Part shown: in pieces, positions 1 to 11,990 of the stretch
Layout: every line of letters starts with the position of its first letter
How positions within the stretch are numbered: the first letter of the stretch is position 1
Origin: Siphonodentalium dalli
Lineage: Eukaryota > Mollusca > Scaphopoda > Gadilida > Siphonodentaliidae
Assembly: GCA_032622095.1 (NCBI GenBank)
Contig: CP136062.1
Coordinates: 161,818,875 to 161,882,874, forward strand
DNA length: 64,000 nt
Direction of reading: 5' to 3'
Notes under the pieces: generated by a model
What the model was told of the DNA's origin: nothing
Database searches by the model: none
Seen by the model: the letters and a program-made list of their open reading frames with translations, nothing else
Program-made: the position numbers and the translations under genes

Positions 1-182
1 TAGTTCTGGAACCTCGTTCTGATTCAGACACGCATCGTGACGCATGATATGGAATCGGATCACAATACTATCATGGTCCCATTAATCGGAAAACCATCAC
101 CAAACAATGGTGGTATTTAGTGAAAATAATGACAGTCATATAATAAATCAAAATACCAGAGTGAATCACAATAGGATATACG
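1..182. other. no gene recognised
   Basis: No coding exon, RNA gene or clear repeat is visible. The stretch lies just upstream of a LINE gag remnant and may be a decayed part of the same element, but no frame supports this. Confidence 0.3.
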
Positions 183-449
183 AAATTCAAACTGACATTT
201 TTTATTCCAAACCCTATGAGATGGCATAAATGTCAGTTTGGTCACGGAACCGATCACTGTAAAGTTAATGGAAACATATGTCGTCAATGTGGCGAGGGTG
301 GAGTGCATGATAATTTTCAGAAACCTGCTAAATGTAGTAACTGTTCTGGTTTACATACTGTATCTGTATGGCTAGTATACACAGAAGAGTTTGGCATACA
401 AAATTACACCCAAGTGCTCAATGCGCATGATCGAGAACATATAAACTAG
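183..449 (+). pseudogene. LINE ORF1 (gag-like) zinc-knuckle remnant
   Basis: The translated stretch reads IPNPMRWHKCQFGHG, then three further Cys clusters of the type CRQCGEGG and KCSNCSGLH. This spacing is typical of the gag-like ORF1 of jockey/CR1/I-type non-LTR retrotransposons, where the usual context is PNPxRCxxCQxFGH...CxxCGxxGH...PxKCxNCxGxH. In living elements the region binds RNA. Here the first Cys is replaced by Trp and one knuckle has lost ligands (VHDNFQKP). No endonuclease or RT frame follows, so it is a dead fragment. The family assignment rests on motif spacing only. Confidence 0.6.
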
Positions 450-899
450 TTCAAACATTATCAGTCAACGCAAAGCCAGATTGACCCTATATGCGACCAT
501 TTCAATATGAAATAAACAGATATCTTGCTTATTTTCACGAGAACAAGATGGAATATAACATGAATAAACCAACACACGGCCTACGAGATGTCCGCGTTAT
601 AATGTGTGTTCATTTGGGCCGACCCAACCAACGGAATAACGGGTATACATATGTCCACTATGGGCTTATTTCAGAATCAATAAGTCATTAGGAAACTATT
701 TGCATAAGGATTTGCTGGCTACAATAGAGCTCTTCGCTGTTTGATATAACATGGTCAACTGCGATTATGAGGTCCGTTTGATTGTACTAGCGACCGATAC
801 CAATGTAGATTTTGTCAACTCGGACAATCACGTCGTCTGCAGACGTCATTTTAATTATACGGACAATTTTGATAAAAAATAAGTAATTATTCCCCGTTT
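450..899. other. no gene recognised; probable flank of the DIRS/Ngaro-like element
   Basis: Only short unsupported frames are present. The region separates the LINE gag remnant from the DIRS/Ngaro-like element and could include the 5' terminal repeat of that element, but no matching 3' repeat was found by eye. Confidence 0.3.
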
Positions 900-1139
900 A
901 GAACGCGCCATTGTTTCAGGTCCTGTTCCGGGTCATTGTTAAATACTTTGATTCCGTTTTACAACAACGTCAGCGATTGGCTGAAAGTAATTCCTATAGT
1001 CCAATCAAATTTGTGTTAGTGTATGGTTTCTATAGACGCGCCAATCTCGAAAGATTAGTTGAAAACAATTTCTGTTGTGTTGAGACGTTATTTTGTAGTT
1101 ACATGGTAACGAAACGTTGACTAAGTTGAGCAAATAACC

Positions 1140-2281
1140 ATGGAAACTAAAGCAGGTGTGCGGAGGTCGGGAAGAAATAATGTCAGAAAGAATTATCGGC
1201 TAATGGTGGACCCGCCGATCGAAGAGGACGATGATCATGATGCATCTTCCGAATATGAGAATCTGAATCAGGTTGATGAATACATTAAAATGTTCAGAGA
1301 CTCGGTTAAGCGATCACACAGAACGGAAACAAATATTTAAATCTGTTTATGAAAATGGTAAAAACGTTGAACAAGATGAACTGGTTTATTCAGAATTTGA
1401 AGCAGATGATGATGATATACAGGGAAAGTCGAGCACCGAGATTGACAACGGTACAGATAATACTGACGAGGTACAGAAAATTTCTGTTAAAAGTGAAGAT
1501 GAAGACGAACTTGACGAAAACGATGATGAATTAGGCTATCTGCAGGAATAGGTTGAACTAAAAAAGAGACTCAAAGTTAGGGAACGAACCGAAAAGAAAA
1601 AGGCGGAGCTCCGTGAAGATCTGAACAAATTGTCAACAGAGGCAGTGAAAAAGAAGACAAAGAAAAAGTCTGACAGCAAGATTGCCAAGAAAGAAAGCAA
1701 CAAAGAGAGAGAGAGGTGAGGTCAATAAAATTTTATCACATAAATCGCAAGCTAATGTAAAGAAAGCAATTCTCAACTCTTATCAACATTTAACTGATAG
1801 GGTAGGGCAATTTTTGTCCACAGCCGGAAAACATGCTGGCAAATCATTACATGTCAACCAGGAGACAGAATCGGAATCTGACGAAAGTGGGGAAAGCGAA
1901 GATTCTAGTTTCAGCTTAGCTCGTGGCAACATTAAAAAGAAAAATTTAACTGGCAAATCAGGCATTGAGTCAAAGCCAAGTGATTGGGTATTGAGTCAAT
2001 GTAGATGGCCACAAGCCGAGCTGAAATATGAATTCGCTAGTAGAGAGGCAATTCAATTCTCATGCTTGAATGTGTTCCAATTTGCAGCAGGGGAATTAGA
2101 AATAATTAGAGATCATAAGACCCCAAAAATTGAAAAGGAAGGGCGACTAGACCTGCTTAGTAAATTTTTTACTATGGTTCAGACATGGATGCAACGATCA
2201 GACCAAATCAAATCATGCAGAGTGTTCTCCTCATTGCCCACAGGCAGTTTTATGACTAAATGGGGAAGACCAGGATCATAG
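1140..2281 (+). pseudogene. gag-like ORF of DIRS/Ngaro-like element, frameshifted
   Basis: The segment starts at an ATG with a basic N-terminus (RRSGRNNVRKNYR) and passes into acidic stretches (EEDDDHD; DEDELDEN). After a shift near 1335 and a TAG at 1549 comes a Lys/Glu-rich, probably helical stretch. From about 1680 another frame gives the conserved core: WPQAELKYEFA, then LNVFQFAAGELEII, then EKEGRLDLLSKF. This FxxGExEI...EKEGRLxLL pattern is typical of gag-like proteins of DIRS/Ngaro elements in invertebrates. The frame is lost again after about 2230. It probably encoded the nucleic-acid-binding structural protein of the retroelement particle. Confidence 0.7.
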
Positions 2282-2477
2282 TGAAATAACTATAAAAGAG
2301 ACAAATTCTATCCTGGCAAACATAGGAAGTGCTAATAATGAATTCTCCTTATCTCAGGATTCAAGCATACCAGTAGATGAATCTAAAGCAGTTAAATCAG
2401 ATTCGAATTCGATCAAGCCTATAAAAATTGAGAGTGATGATAGAGCCTCAGTTAGGCAACATGATACACAATGGGAT

Positions 2478-3552
2478 ATGGGTAAAAAAAACATAAATGA
2501 AAATAGCGGTTATGTACCTATTTACAACATCCACGGTTTGCATATTCCTGCAATAACAATGCCTTGCAGTGATTCATGTTTTGTTGATGATGTATTATTC
2601 AAACACAAAAAATGTCAAATATGTAACTTGAAGGGAACACCCAATAAAGAGGACATAGATCAATTTTTGACAGCCCATGAGGCAATTCAGTCATCTGGGG
2701 TCAATAATTATATGTACTGTAGAATTCCAGTGGAGTCAAATTGAATTTTGGAGATCCATGCTTGAGTATTCAGAATGTCAAGATAACTTATTATGTGAAT
2801 TCTTGGAATTTGGGTTCCCGATTGGATTTGTTGGAGGAAATTCAGAAAGCATCACTGAGAAACCACGGAATCATAGTGGCGCTAGAGAATTTCCAGCACA
2901 TATTATCTCTTACTTAGAGAAAAAACTTTCATATAAAAGTATTATTGGACCATTTAAATCAAATCCATTCAGGTCCATTAAGTTGAGTATTTCCCCACCC
3001 AACACAGTACCAAAAGGTTTAGAAGGGGACAGAAGGATTATTTTAGATTTAAGTTTTCCTCTAAATAATGGTGTGAACGAAGGCATTTCAAAGAATGAAT
3101 ATCTGGGTGTAGATATTCAATTGAAACTACCTTCAATTGATGATTTAGTAGCGTTAATTAAGCAGAAATGCCCAGGGAAGATATATTTGTATTAGAAATA
3201 TCGTAGGCGTTGTTACAGACATATATTTATTGACCCTGGTGATGCACATTTGGTTGCCTTCCATTGGAAGGGACATATCTATTTAGAAAAAGTTCTAAGT
3301 ATGGGCTCAAGATCTTCAGCCCATATTTGTCAAAGAGTAACGTCAGCTCTCAAATGTATTATGAATAATCAGGGTTTTCTTATTCTGAATTACTTGGATG
3401 ACCTGGCATGGGTAGAGTTCGAATCACGTGCAAATGAAGCATATTCTGCATTATCCAAATTGCTTGCAAGTTGTGGTTTGGAGGAGGCACCAGAGAAGGC
3501 ACGTCCGCCGTGTCAGGTTATGACATTCTTAGGTATAAAGGTTGGTACGTAA
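2478..3552 (+). pseudogene. reverse transcriptase of DIRS/Ngaro-like element, broken
   Basis: A Cys-rich lead-in (CSDSCFVDD, then CQICNLKG) precedes the RT. A frame change near 2740 leads into WRSMLEYSECQDNLLCEFLEF and then FPIGFVGGN, the usual start of DIRS/Ngaro RTs. Fingers and palm follow: VPKGLEGDRRIILDLSFP, then IDPGDAHLVAFHWKG, then the active-site YLDD in LNYLDDLAW near 3390, then FLGIKV. A TAG at 3193-3195 interrupts the palm just before KYRRRCYRHIFIDPGD, and a shift near 3545 separates the thumb. The enzyme would have copied element RNA into DNA. RT identity is certain; family assignment rests on context and RT style. Confidence 0.85.
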
Positions 3553-4225
3553 AGTTTTGTCTACGTATCACAGATGATCGCATCGCAGAAATTTTAACAC
3601 TTGTTTCAGTGTGGTTAAAGAAATCTGAAGCTTCACTTAAGGAACTTCAGTCATTACTTGGGAAACTTCATTTCATTTCTTCATGTGTCAGGCCCGGACG
3701 TCTTTTCGTTTCGAGATTACTAAGATGGTTAAAGACATTCGAATCATCTGAGATTAGGCAGATCACATCATTTATGAAGTTGGATTTGTATTGGTGGAGC
3801 AAATATTTAGAGCAATTCAATGGGGTGTCGATTATGAGTTTTGAAGAATGGTCGAGTCCAGATGAGTTTGTAGAGTCAGATTCTTGTCTGACAGGTGGTG
3901 GTGGCTGGTGTCCATTATCAGGAGAGTATATGTCACTAAAATTTCTTTCAGAAATTTGCGATCAGAAACTGCATATTAATGCCCTGAAATTATTGATGAT
4001 CATGACATGCGTGATATCTTGGTGTAAAAGTTTTACAGGTAAGAAGATTCTTTTCAGTTGTGATAACCAGGTATCGATGGCCGTGCAGCCTTGTTTGAGT
4101 TTGAAGTTAAAGCCATACATATTCCAGGTGCGGAGAATAGGAGGGCCGATATGTTGTCGAGAGCGCATTTAAATTCAGAATTATTGAGTAAATTCAAAGA
4201 TATGACACCGAGATGTGCGCAAGTA
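3553..4225 (+). pseudogene. RT thumb and RNase H of DIRS/Ngaro-like element, broken
   Basis: After the frame shift the product continues ITDDRIAEI, then LQSLLGKLHFISSCVRPGR, the RT connection typical of this group. An RNase H-like domain follows, with SDSCLTGGGGWCP, HINALKLLMI and FSCDNQVSM. The family normally has an acidic residue in INALE; here it is Lys, so one catalytic position looks lost. A further shift near 4095 is needed to read the closing HIPGAENRRADMLSRA motif, which is conserved in DIRS and Gypsy RNase H domains. Confidence 0.75.
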
Positions 4226-5345
4226 ATTGTTGGAAAAACAGCCTTTGAAGTTTCTCATAACTGGTAATATGATCCATATATTTGTTTTCACAGAGGCGCA
4301 ATTGCAATGTTTAGTACACGAGCAGTGGAGGTTAATATCTTCTGCATATGCCACAAGTACTGCTAGGAATCTACTGTCACACTGGCGCAGCTTTGTTGCC
4401 TTTTGTATATATTTTGATCTCGAACCTCTGCCAGCATCGTCAGATACAATATGGCTATATGCACAATATTTAAGTCGTTCATTGTCATCAACAGATTCTA
4501 TTCGGAATTACATTAATGGCTTAAGAGTGTTCCACTTATTTCATGAGATGCCATTTGAACACAATTCATCCTTCAAGTTAAAATTGACCCTAAAAGGTAT
4601 AGCATGGAACACGCATCATTGTGTTTTAATTTTAAAGGCAATGCCTATCACAATAGAAATCCTCGTAGAGATGTTTCCTCATTTTGAGTTATCCGATCCA
4701 GTCGATGCCACATTTTGGTGCTTGTTTCTGTTTGCCATTTTCCTGATGGCCCGCAAATCAAATTTAGTACCAGACACAGCGAAATATAACTCAACAAAGA
4801 TACTGATGAGGGACGACATTTTTAGTGATGGTGACATAATTTTGGTCCGGATCAAATGGTCAAAGACCATACAGTTTGGTGAGCGAATCCTAAAAATTCC
4901 GTTGGTTATGCCCGATCAAAGCGTATAAATATATGATCAATTTAGTACCGTCAGATGTTAACGGCCCTCTCTTTGGAAAAAATAAAAAGTCCAAACTTCT
5001 CCCGTTTACATATAGAAATTTCCAGAGTAAAATCAAAAGCACCATTTCGAGGATCAATCGTAATCCCGCTAGAGCGCAAAACCACACTTCTAACGATTTG
5101 AGATAAAACACATCTCAAAACACAATATGCTATTGTTGTATTTATCTTATGCCAACTGACACTATCATTTTTTGTCGAATTTATGACAGTTTTCAGACAA
5201 AAACAGCCTACATTTTGGTCATATCGAAGAGTAATTTGGTCATTTCGAAGGCAATTCCCGTTACGCATGAATATGCAGTTACAGTACATGTGATGAGGTC
5301 GCGAATTTATGGAACATTGGGGTGATTTGACAGCAATAAACAAGA
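4226..5345 (+). pseudogene. tyrosine recombinase of DIRS/Ngaro-like element, broken
   Basis: The N-terminal SAM-like core-binding domain is readable (TARNLLSHWRSFVAFC, then TIWLYAQYLS, then SIRNYINGLRVFH). It is followed by FLMARKSNLVP, which holds the first catalytic Arg region of tyrosine recombinases. A shift near 4925 recovers PSDVNGPLFGKNKK and LPFTYRNFQSKI. The C-terminal H-x-x-R and Tyr motifs are so decayed that only short pieces near 5205-5330, such as IPVTHEYAVTVH, recall the family pattern. The enzyme would have integrated a circular DNA copy. A catalytically complete domain is not present. Confidence 0.7.
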
Positions 5346-8300
5346 TATAAGTCCTGATTTAATATGAATCCATGTACAGAAATCGGAACTGTGAAATTCT
5401 TTCAATAAACAAAAAGCAAAGTCATTTATACTGTTATAGTTCAGTTATCGCTAGATTGAAAATAGCCATGCAAGTTCTGAGAAAAGTGTACATCGTAAAT
5501 TTTCCAAATTTTGTGCGGTGCAAGCTGTCTAAAATGACGGGAACAGAATAGTGAAAGCTAAAATTTAGTCGTATTATGGACATTTAATCATGTTTCATCG
5601 AATATGTTGCTACATTATTATTTTATTCCACTTGTATGCATTAATTTATTCGTTTAAACCATCCGAAACGCTAAAGTAGATGTGACCAAATTTCGAGGCG
5701 AGAGTTTTTGTTGATATGTCGTCAAGGCAGCAACGTCGCGAGGTGAAAGGTCACGTTGCGCATAGTCCTATCTTGGAGTATAATACACATATCTTACCTA
5801 TCTTTTCATGATTTGGTATTTGGTATTTCCGGAAACCTTTTGACCCCTATGATCTTGAATATTCACTTGACGGGACCATTTCGTGACACTTGCAGGACAT
5901 CACATATTGTTACAAATTTAATCTACCGAGGCCTTTACATTTATAATATTATGAAAATATATGGGCTGTTTATAAAAAATACATCGGGATTGCCGGTACA
6001 CCAACTGCTAAAACACAAGTGACAAAGGCAGCAGCTGGGGTATCGGAATATCTACAATTCATGAACTAGCAGTTGGGGTACCGGATTTTGGTGGTTCTAA
6101 AATTTTGGTCATTTTCATATATTTTTCTCAAGTATTTCACCTCAGACGTGGATTCTTATATGTAACATCCTCGACCACCTGGCAACCATTGTATCCAAAT
6201 TTTGCCATGAAAATAGGATAAAACAGGGATAAATCCCAATTTTTCCCCAAAATGACTTTCTCGTTTTTGTTTTCGCTCTGGGAATGGCGAACCATGGTCA
6301 AAACTTTACTGCATGGATGGTCACATAATTGCTTGTGGCACCGGACGATTAATAGACTAAGACAAGATGCACGATATATGATTGCAATATTGACTAGGCT
6401 ACATGGAACACTAATATTTTGCATGATACAACTTTTATGCTTCGGTTCCGACAAATGCATCATTTCAGTTGGTTTGTATATATTTATAGTTACAAAGTAC
6501 AAAATTATAATCAATGCCTGAGGCGCTTCTATATTTGTTTGTGGCTATCCCAAAAATTACTTCGAACTATATGCAAAGCCTCCCTGTGACATTTTTCTCA
6601 CGGATGGTGGCTTCCGCGGTAACTCATATATTAGCCACTAGCGAGTTTGCGTCACCCGTCCGACAGGAACGGATATGGGTAAATCGGCGAACTTCGTCAG
6701 GGTCACTTGCGTACTTTCAATGCAGCACATGCAGCGATAGAGATTTTGAACAGGTAGATGTATCCCATTGACCGGTAATCTTTCAATAAGTTTTTCTCAC
6801 TTGAAAGTACATGAATTCTATGAAATATCAGTTAGCTATGCATTAATCTATTTAATGCAAGACTTTAAGGGCAAATATCATTGATCAATTTGTCATTTAC
6901 ATGTATTTAGGTTTAGATCCCGACAAAAATCCCAATTCTTGGGATAAATATTCCCTTGCCCCGACCATTGGATTTGGTGGAAGATTCCAACCCAATTTTC
7001 ACTTAATATGACTAAATATTCCCAACTAATATAAGGGGCAAATTCTGTCTTATATCTGACTGAAAGTATGTGTAGGTCATTTTTGGACCCTGGGTTTTAA
7101 AAGAACACACTTTACACCGAATATTGGTTGGAAAATTTAATTAGCGTAATTGTATATTTGAGCTATCATAACCTATTTTCTCAGTCTGAAAATTCCAACT
7201 GTTTTAGTCAAAACTCGATCAGTCTATGAAATTATTTATGAAATCCAATTGTTGAAAATGTTACCAAAATGCGTCAAAGATGGACACAAACCCCTTCACA
7301 CTATCGCAGCAGCCTGGTGAATGCAAATGATTATCCAGAGGCCCATCTAATCTAAAACAAATTAACAACAACCATAACGATAAGTATAACGTCGACCAAT
7401 ACAGCGAATAACAATGTCTCTATATCATATATGAAATTTGTTGCAGTTGGCTCACCATACATTACTAGTCGATGTGCTTAATTCTACCCGTAAAAGAGTT
7501 TGCTATTACAAACGTTAACCGGTACGGGTAGCTGCCCGTACGCGTACCCTTATCGGTTTGAAATCGCAAACTCGATACTATACCTGTATAAAAACTCATT
7601 TGTCAAGCTATTTAAACTGAATGTCAACTTCCATTTCCATACAATGATTTTATATTGACGAACAAAACTATTGTTACTGCCACTACAAAGAGCGAATGAA
7701 CACGCATGTTCACATCCTATAGTACGGTGTACATATCAGGGAAATTTCCCCCTTTCTGTTTTGGAAAGTTACATTATCATGGACTACTGTGGATTCTGAT
7801 GTGCCTAGTGTTAATTCGATCAGGACCATGCTGGATCTAATTTTTATGCTTAAACTAAAAAAAAAACGGTGAGTTGTCAAATTATTTTAATCGTTTTCCT
7901 TTTCTGCTTTGTTCTGAAACGGTGATGGTAAGTTGTGAGAACTGTATATGCGTTCAAGAATGTGTCCAGTATATTATATTACGGATTCCCTGTGCCGTCT
8001 CGCTCGCAGACACTCAAGGTGAACTCGTAACATATTTTATGGCACTTTGTTTCTATCCATGCATGGCTGTTCGAGAAACCAGTCGCACTGCATATATATG
8101 GACATACCACATGACATGTTGGCATGCTGAAGTTGCTTCGTCAAGGGGCACTATGATGTCATACTTTTTTCCAAATACTTGTCAAACCTGTTCAACTTTA
8201 GGTTTGTTCGAATCCTGAATAAATTAGCACCATGTAGACTTTAATGTACATTCTCTGAACAACATATAATTTCCACATGATTTCCATATATTTATATGAA

Positions 8301-8739
8301 CTATTTCAACTTTCACCACGCAAAACTACCAATCACGATACACCTACATAGATCTTTATTTGAAGCCAAATTTTTGAATATTTCGATAGGTTGTAACGTC
8401 GAACAACAAAATAACTTAGATATATACATGCAAAACTAAGGAACTATTTGCCTAGACCTAGAAGTGATTTCAATACACTCCTCTATGACCAAAATCAGCT
8501 ATTTATTGTGAGATTTAGTCAACCACTGAACACTGACTTATTTCCAAAACAAACCATAAATAAGCCATAATACACCTGTTTAGAATCATATAATAATTAT
8601 ATTTGTGAGACATTTTACACATTTTCAAAACCATTCTGAATACAAAATAACATCTAATTGATGCCTGCATAAATATTTTCCAAATTTTAACCAGATCGTA
8701 ATCTACAGAACGGAGGCATTTCTGAAAGTCATAACAAAA
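5346..8739. other. long stretch with no recognised gene
   Basis: Open frames here are short, occur on both strands over the same bases and show no conserved motif. No terminal inverted repeats, tRNA-like folds or long tandem repeats were found by eye. It is best read as old intergenic or intronic DNA. Confidence 0.4.
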
Positions 8740-8796
8740 ACCATGGAACGCTAATGACCATGGAACGCTAATGACCATGGAACGCTAATGACCATG
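8740..8796. repeat. 17-bp tandem repeat, 3.3 copies
   Basis: The unit ACCATGGAACGCTAATG occurs three times without change at 8740-8790, followed by a partial fourth copy. Identical copies suggest a recent local expansion. Confidence 0.95.
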
Positions 8797-9175
8797 CCCA
8801 TTATATTTTATTCCAAATTTCTCAACTGAAACAAATCCACGAAAACACCGTACCCGTTTCTGTCAAACATTTTAAGTTTCCAGCTTTGGAATAATGTATT
8901 CTGTGACCTTGTATAACCTTTCTGAATCGTGCCGAAATTTGATAAACACAATTAGAAGCTCACAATAATTGTCAAGACTTACACACCCCACATGTTCTGA
9001 AATGTTCATCGCCAACACATTGATACACCAATAACAACACACTCACTGCCAATGAAGTGACGAACGCCTTGACGATTGACACGTTATTATGTTGACCCGG
9101 TGCCAGCTTGCGGTTTCTCCGTTATCTTCTACGACTTTTGAATTGTTTTCGACTGGCATGTATCTTTTCTTTGTT
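8797..9175. other. no gene recognised
   Basis: AT-rich sequence with no coding potential or clear repeat. Confidence 0.3.
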
Positions 9176-9525
9176 ATTTGTTCTAATTTCTATTGAAATA
9201 GAGGTATGAATGGTGCATGAAATAGATTGTAGAATAATAATCAGGCAAAAAAGCTCTCGGTCTTCGTTACATGGTTCAATTACACAAATACCGAGTACGT
9301 TTCTAATCACACTTAGTCTATTCGAGTGCGCAAATACCTGTTCTAATTTCTATTGAAATAGAGGTCTGATAAGTGCATGAAATTGCATTCAGGATAATAA
9401 TGCTGCGAAGATTGTCGGTCTTCGTTACATGGTTCAAGTACGCAAATACCGAGTACGTTTCTGATCACATTTAGTCCATGCAAGTACGCAATTACCGAGT
9501 ACGTTTTAATCACATTTAGTCCACC
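9176..9525. repeat. tandem duplication of a unit of about 160 bp plus partial third copy
   Basis: A block beginning TTCTAATTTCTATTGAAATA and ending near ACCGAGTACGTTTCTAATCA at 9180-9320 recurs at 9341-9474. A further short copy of its end (ACCGAGTACGTTTTAATC) lies at 9493-9510. The copies differ by scattered substitutions. Confidence 0.85.
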
Positions 9526-9762
9526 ACCTCATACGACATGGCCCGATATACTTGCCAATATACACAATAAGAGGGCGTAATGATGATCTAAGAATGGCCT
9601 CAGGTAATGCACTCCTGATATCAACTGAAGATATGGTCCCATGGCGGTTAATTGAAATATGGTCACACCCATAGAGGGTTAATTAAAATATGGTCACATG
9701 AGGGTTAAATAAAATAAATAACTTGCCATCAACCATGATGTGTGTAGGTGTCAACCCAGTCA
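9526..9762. repeat. short degenerate tandem motif, otherwise no gene
   Basis: Around 9630-9710 the words ATATGGTCAC and GGGTTAA recur three times with a spacing near 27-30 bases. Nothing else is recognised. Confidence 0.5.
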
Positions 9763-10200
9763 AATGTATCTGGAAGGTAGGTAGGAATCATGAGTTTATG
9801 GGCGACAGTACTAGTGTGCGTATATATATAGTGTCGAAATTGGGCGATTCTTACTTCTTGGCATCCCTGTAGAATTTCTGAAGGTGGTCAACAGAGGGTC
9901 AAGTGGGCCTTGCAGGAAAGGAACGCCGATAGGAATCATGATTATATGGGCGTATAGCGATATCATGGACCACTTAGTGTTCTGACTACGATATTTTGGT
10001 CCAAATTATACTACCCCCCCCCCCCCCCAGGATATCTGAAGGTGTTAAACTGAACCTAATTTTATGAATCATGATAATGTGTGCGTATATATAGGGCCAG
10101 CTTGTGCCACATAGTGCTCCAACTATACAATATTACTGTCAAATTTGGTGAACTCTTATTTGTCATCCCCCGGATCTCTAAAGACCAACATATATAGCGA
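9763..10200 (+). repeat. dispersed repeat, copy 1 (inverted relative to 11395-11600)
   Basis: The stretch contains two related subunits marked by AGGAATCATGA and by GTGCGTATATATA. Its second half, with a poly(C) run at 10014-10029 followed by AGGATATCTGAAGGTGTT, matches the reverse complement of about 11400-11600. No coding frame is present. This is probably an old transposon or a non-autonomous derivative. Confidence 0.7.
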
Positions 10201-10290
10201 TGGGACTGAACTCTACCTTGCAGTTTGAAAGGCATTAACCAAACGACGACTTTGAAATCACACCAACAAAACGAGATTTGCCCAACCTGG

Positions 10291-10662
10291 TTAACCCTTC
10301 CAGTGCATCGGCCCTAATTTACGGTCTGTAAAATCGGCCTTAAAAAAATAAAAAATAAAATTATTATTTACATAGATTTTTTTGGGTTGAATTTTGTTTG
10401 GGTATGCTAAAGCATGCTATAGCGAATTAAAAAAAACATACTGGATAAAACCATAGGGACCTACAAAATAAGTATGTTAAAGAATATAAGAAAATATTAT
10501 TAAAATTGTAAAAGATAGTAACAAATGATGAAAAATTGTTAGGCCAATGCATTCTCTTATATATGCGAGGCGACCTATGGTCGACTCGCATATATAAGAG
10601 AATGCATTGGCACAGGGTATATGGGTTGATACAAAAATCGGACCTGGCACTGAAAGGGTTAA
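10291..10662. mobile_element. TTAA-bounded (piggyBac-type) MITE with internal hairpin
   Basis: The element is flanked by TTAA at 10291-10294 and 10659-10662, and its ends are inverted copies of CCCTTYCAGTGC. TTAA targets with ends beginning CCCTT are the hallmark of piggyBac-type elements. Near the middle (about 10541-10610) is an almost perfect hairpin whose arm begins CCAATGCATTCTCTTATA. No transposase is encoded, so it would depend on enzymes supplied in trans. Confidence 0.85.
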
Positions 10663-11394
10663 AACACAATGCCAATTGCAGCGAACCTGGGTAAAACTAT
10701 TCCAATTTTTTTTTTGCGAACCTGTGTTTAAACAATTCCCGACTGGGAAACCATGAGATAATGACCAACTCATCAATAGTTACTTACCTACATGTAGCAT
10801 CCCGTGGTTGGTATGAGACTGCAGTTAGTGCTTTAACTGAGAGTGAATTACGAACAAGTATGTCCGAATTTCTAGTCCGACCAGGCCCAGTTATCCGCGA
10901 TTGATATTTTGATGGCGATGTAGTGTACATTCTTACCTACGCCCACTGCTCCGTGTATGCCCAACACAATGCATAGAATTGGTTGCATAGCAATTAGTGT
11001 CGACTATTTTAACCTGCGCGAAAATTATTTCAAATTAAGGGTCGATATTAGCCACTCATTTGACAGCTATATCGACACCGCGGGAATGCATTTGTGTCTA
11101 CAGGTCTATAGTAAGGTTCCCAAATGTAAAATCGATAAATTTCATACGCCAACCCCGTGTTTACATTGTTATATTGTTAACGAATACCCATGCCTATTGT
11201 GTTGCTTATAGTGCGCATTGAGTTCAAACTTAAACATATAAAAAAGAATAATTGCCACATCGTTTATCGTAACTAATGTAGACCACCGACACATCACAAC
11301 CGAACACTATACGTGTATGGCTCAAGCTGTCTTTAAGACACCAATAGCATCGTGATTCCTACCACCTCCCAGAACATAAGACGCAGATGATTGT
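10663..11394. other. no gene recognised
   Basis: An 84-codon open frame at 10957-11211 has no recognisable domain and is not supported by splice sites or neighbours. Nothing else is visible. Confidence 0.35.
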
Positions 11395-11640
11395 CGGTTG
11401 AAGACCTTTAGATATCCGAGGGGATGACAAAATAAGAATTCACCCAATTTTGACATAAATTTTATATAGTTAGAGCACTAAGTGGCACAAGTTGTCCCTA
11501 TATACGCACACATAATCATGAATTATTCATACCAGCCTTCCTGAAAATTAGGCCCAGCTGACCACCTTCAGATATCCTGGGGGGGTGGGGCAATTGGTTA
11601 GGAGGAACTAAATGTTTTCCATAGGCCACAGTGTTAACGT
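11395..11640 (-). repeat. dispersed repeat, copy 2 (inverted relative to 9990-10200)
   Basis: Read on the minus strand, this repeats the motifs of copy 1 in the same order: the C-run and CAGGATATCTGAAGGTGGTC, then TGTGTGCGTATATAGGGACA, then GGATATCTAAAGGTCTTC. The two copies lie in opposite orientation about 1.4 kb apart. Confidence 0.7.
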
Positions 11641-11990
11641 ACAGCCACAATTGCAATATCCAGCCATTGTTTGGACACGAACGCATTTCAGGCTAGGAAA
11701 CGCCCACTTTTTTACATGCTATGGATATTATATTTCGTGAATTAGTAAATTTATTTGAGATATTATTCGCCAATCGCGCGCCAGAATTGTTTTAACTCGT
11801 ATTCGAGATGCCCTGTAAAACACGAAATGGATGTAATTCTACTTATTTAGTTCCTTCTAACCCCATTCATTCATGACAATTAGGGCCAGTTGACCACATA
11901 CCCAAAAAGTCCTGTGGGGTGGCAACTAGAAATCCGCAAATTCTGACTGAAATATCGTATAGTTAGAGCAATAAGTGGCACAATTTTAGA
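11641..11990. other. no gene recognised
   Basis: Non-coding sequence with fragments resembling the neighbouring dispersed repeat, for example TGGGGTGGCAACTAG. Confidence 0.3.

Larger units (their letters stand above)
900..5345 (+). mobile_element. decayed DIRS/Ngaro-like tyrosine-recombinase retrotransposon
   Basis: Gag-like, reverse transcriptase, RNase H and tyrosine-recombinase segments follow each other on the + strand in the order known for DIRS/Ngaro-type elements. These use a tyrosine recombinase instead of a DDE integrase and make no target duplication. No aspartic protease and no DDE integrase is seen, which argues against Gypsy, Copia or BEL. At least five frame breaks and stops interrupt the coding region, near 1335, 1549, 1690, 2740, 3193, 3545, 4095 and 4925, so the copy is inactive. 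The outer limits are approximate because split direct or inverted terminal repeats could not be found by eye. Confidence 0.8.

Noticed and set aside
1-5345. LTR retrotransposon of the Gypsy type
   Set aside because: RNase H is followed by a tyrosine recombinase, not by a DDE integrase, and no protease or LTR pair was seen.
6137-6521. Overlapping frames on both strands
   Set aside because: Two long frames over the same bases without domains; no evidence favours either.
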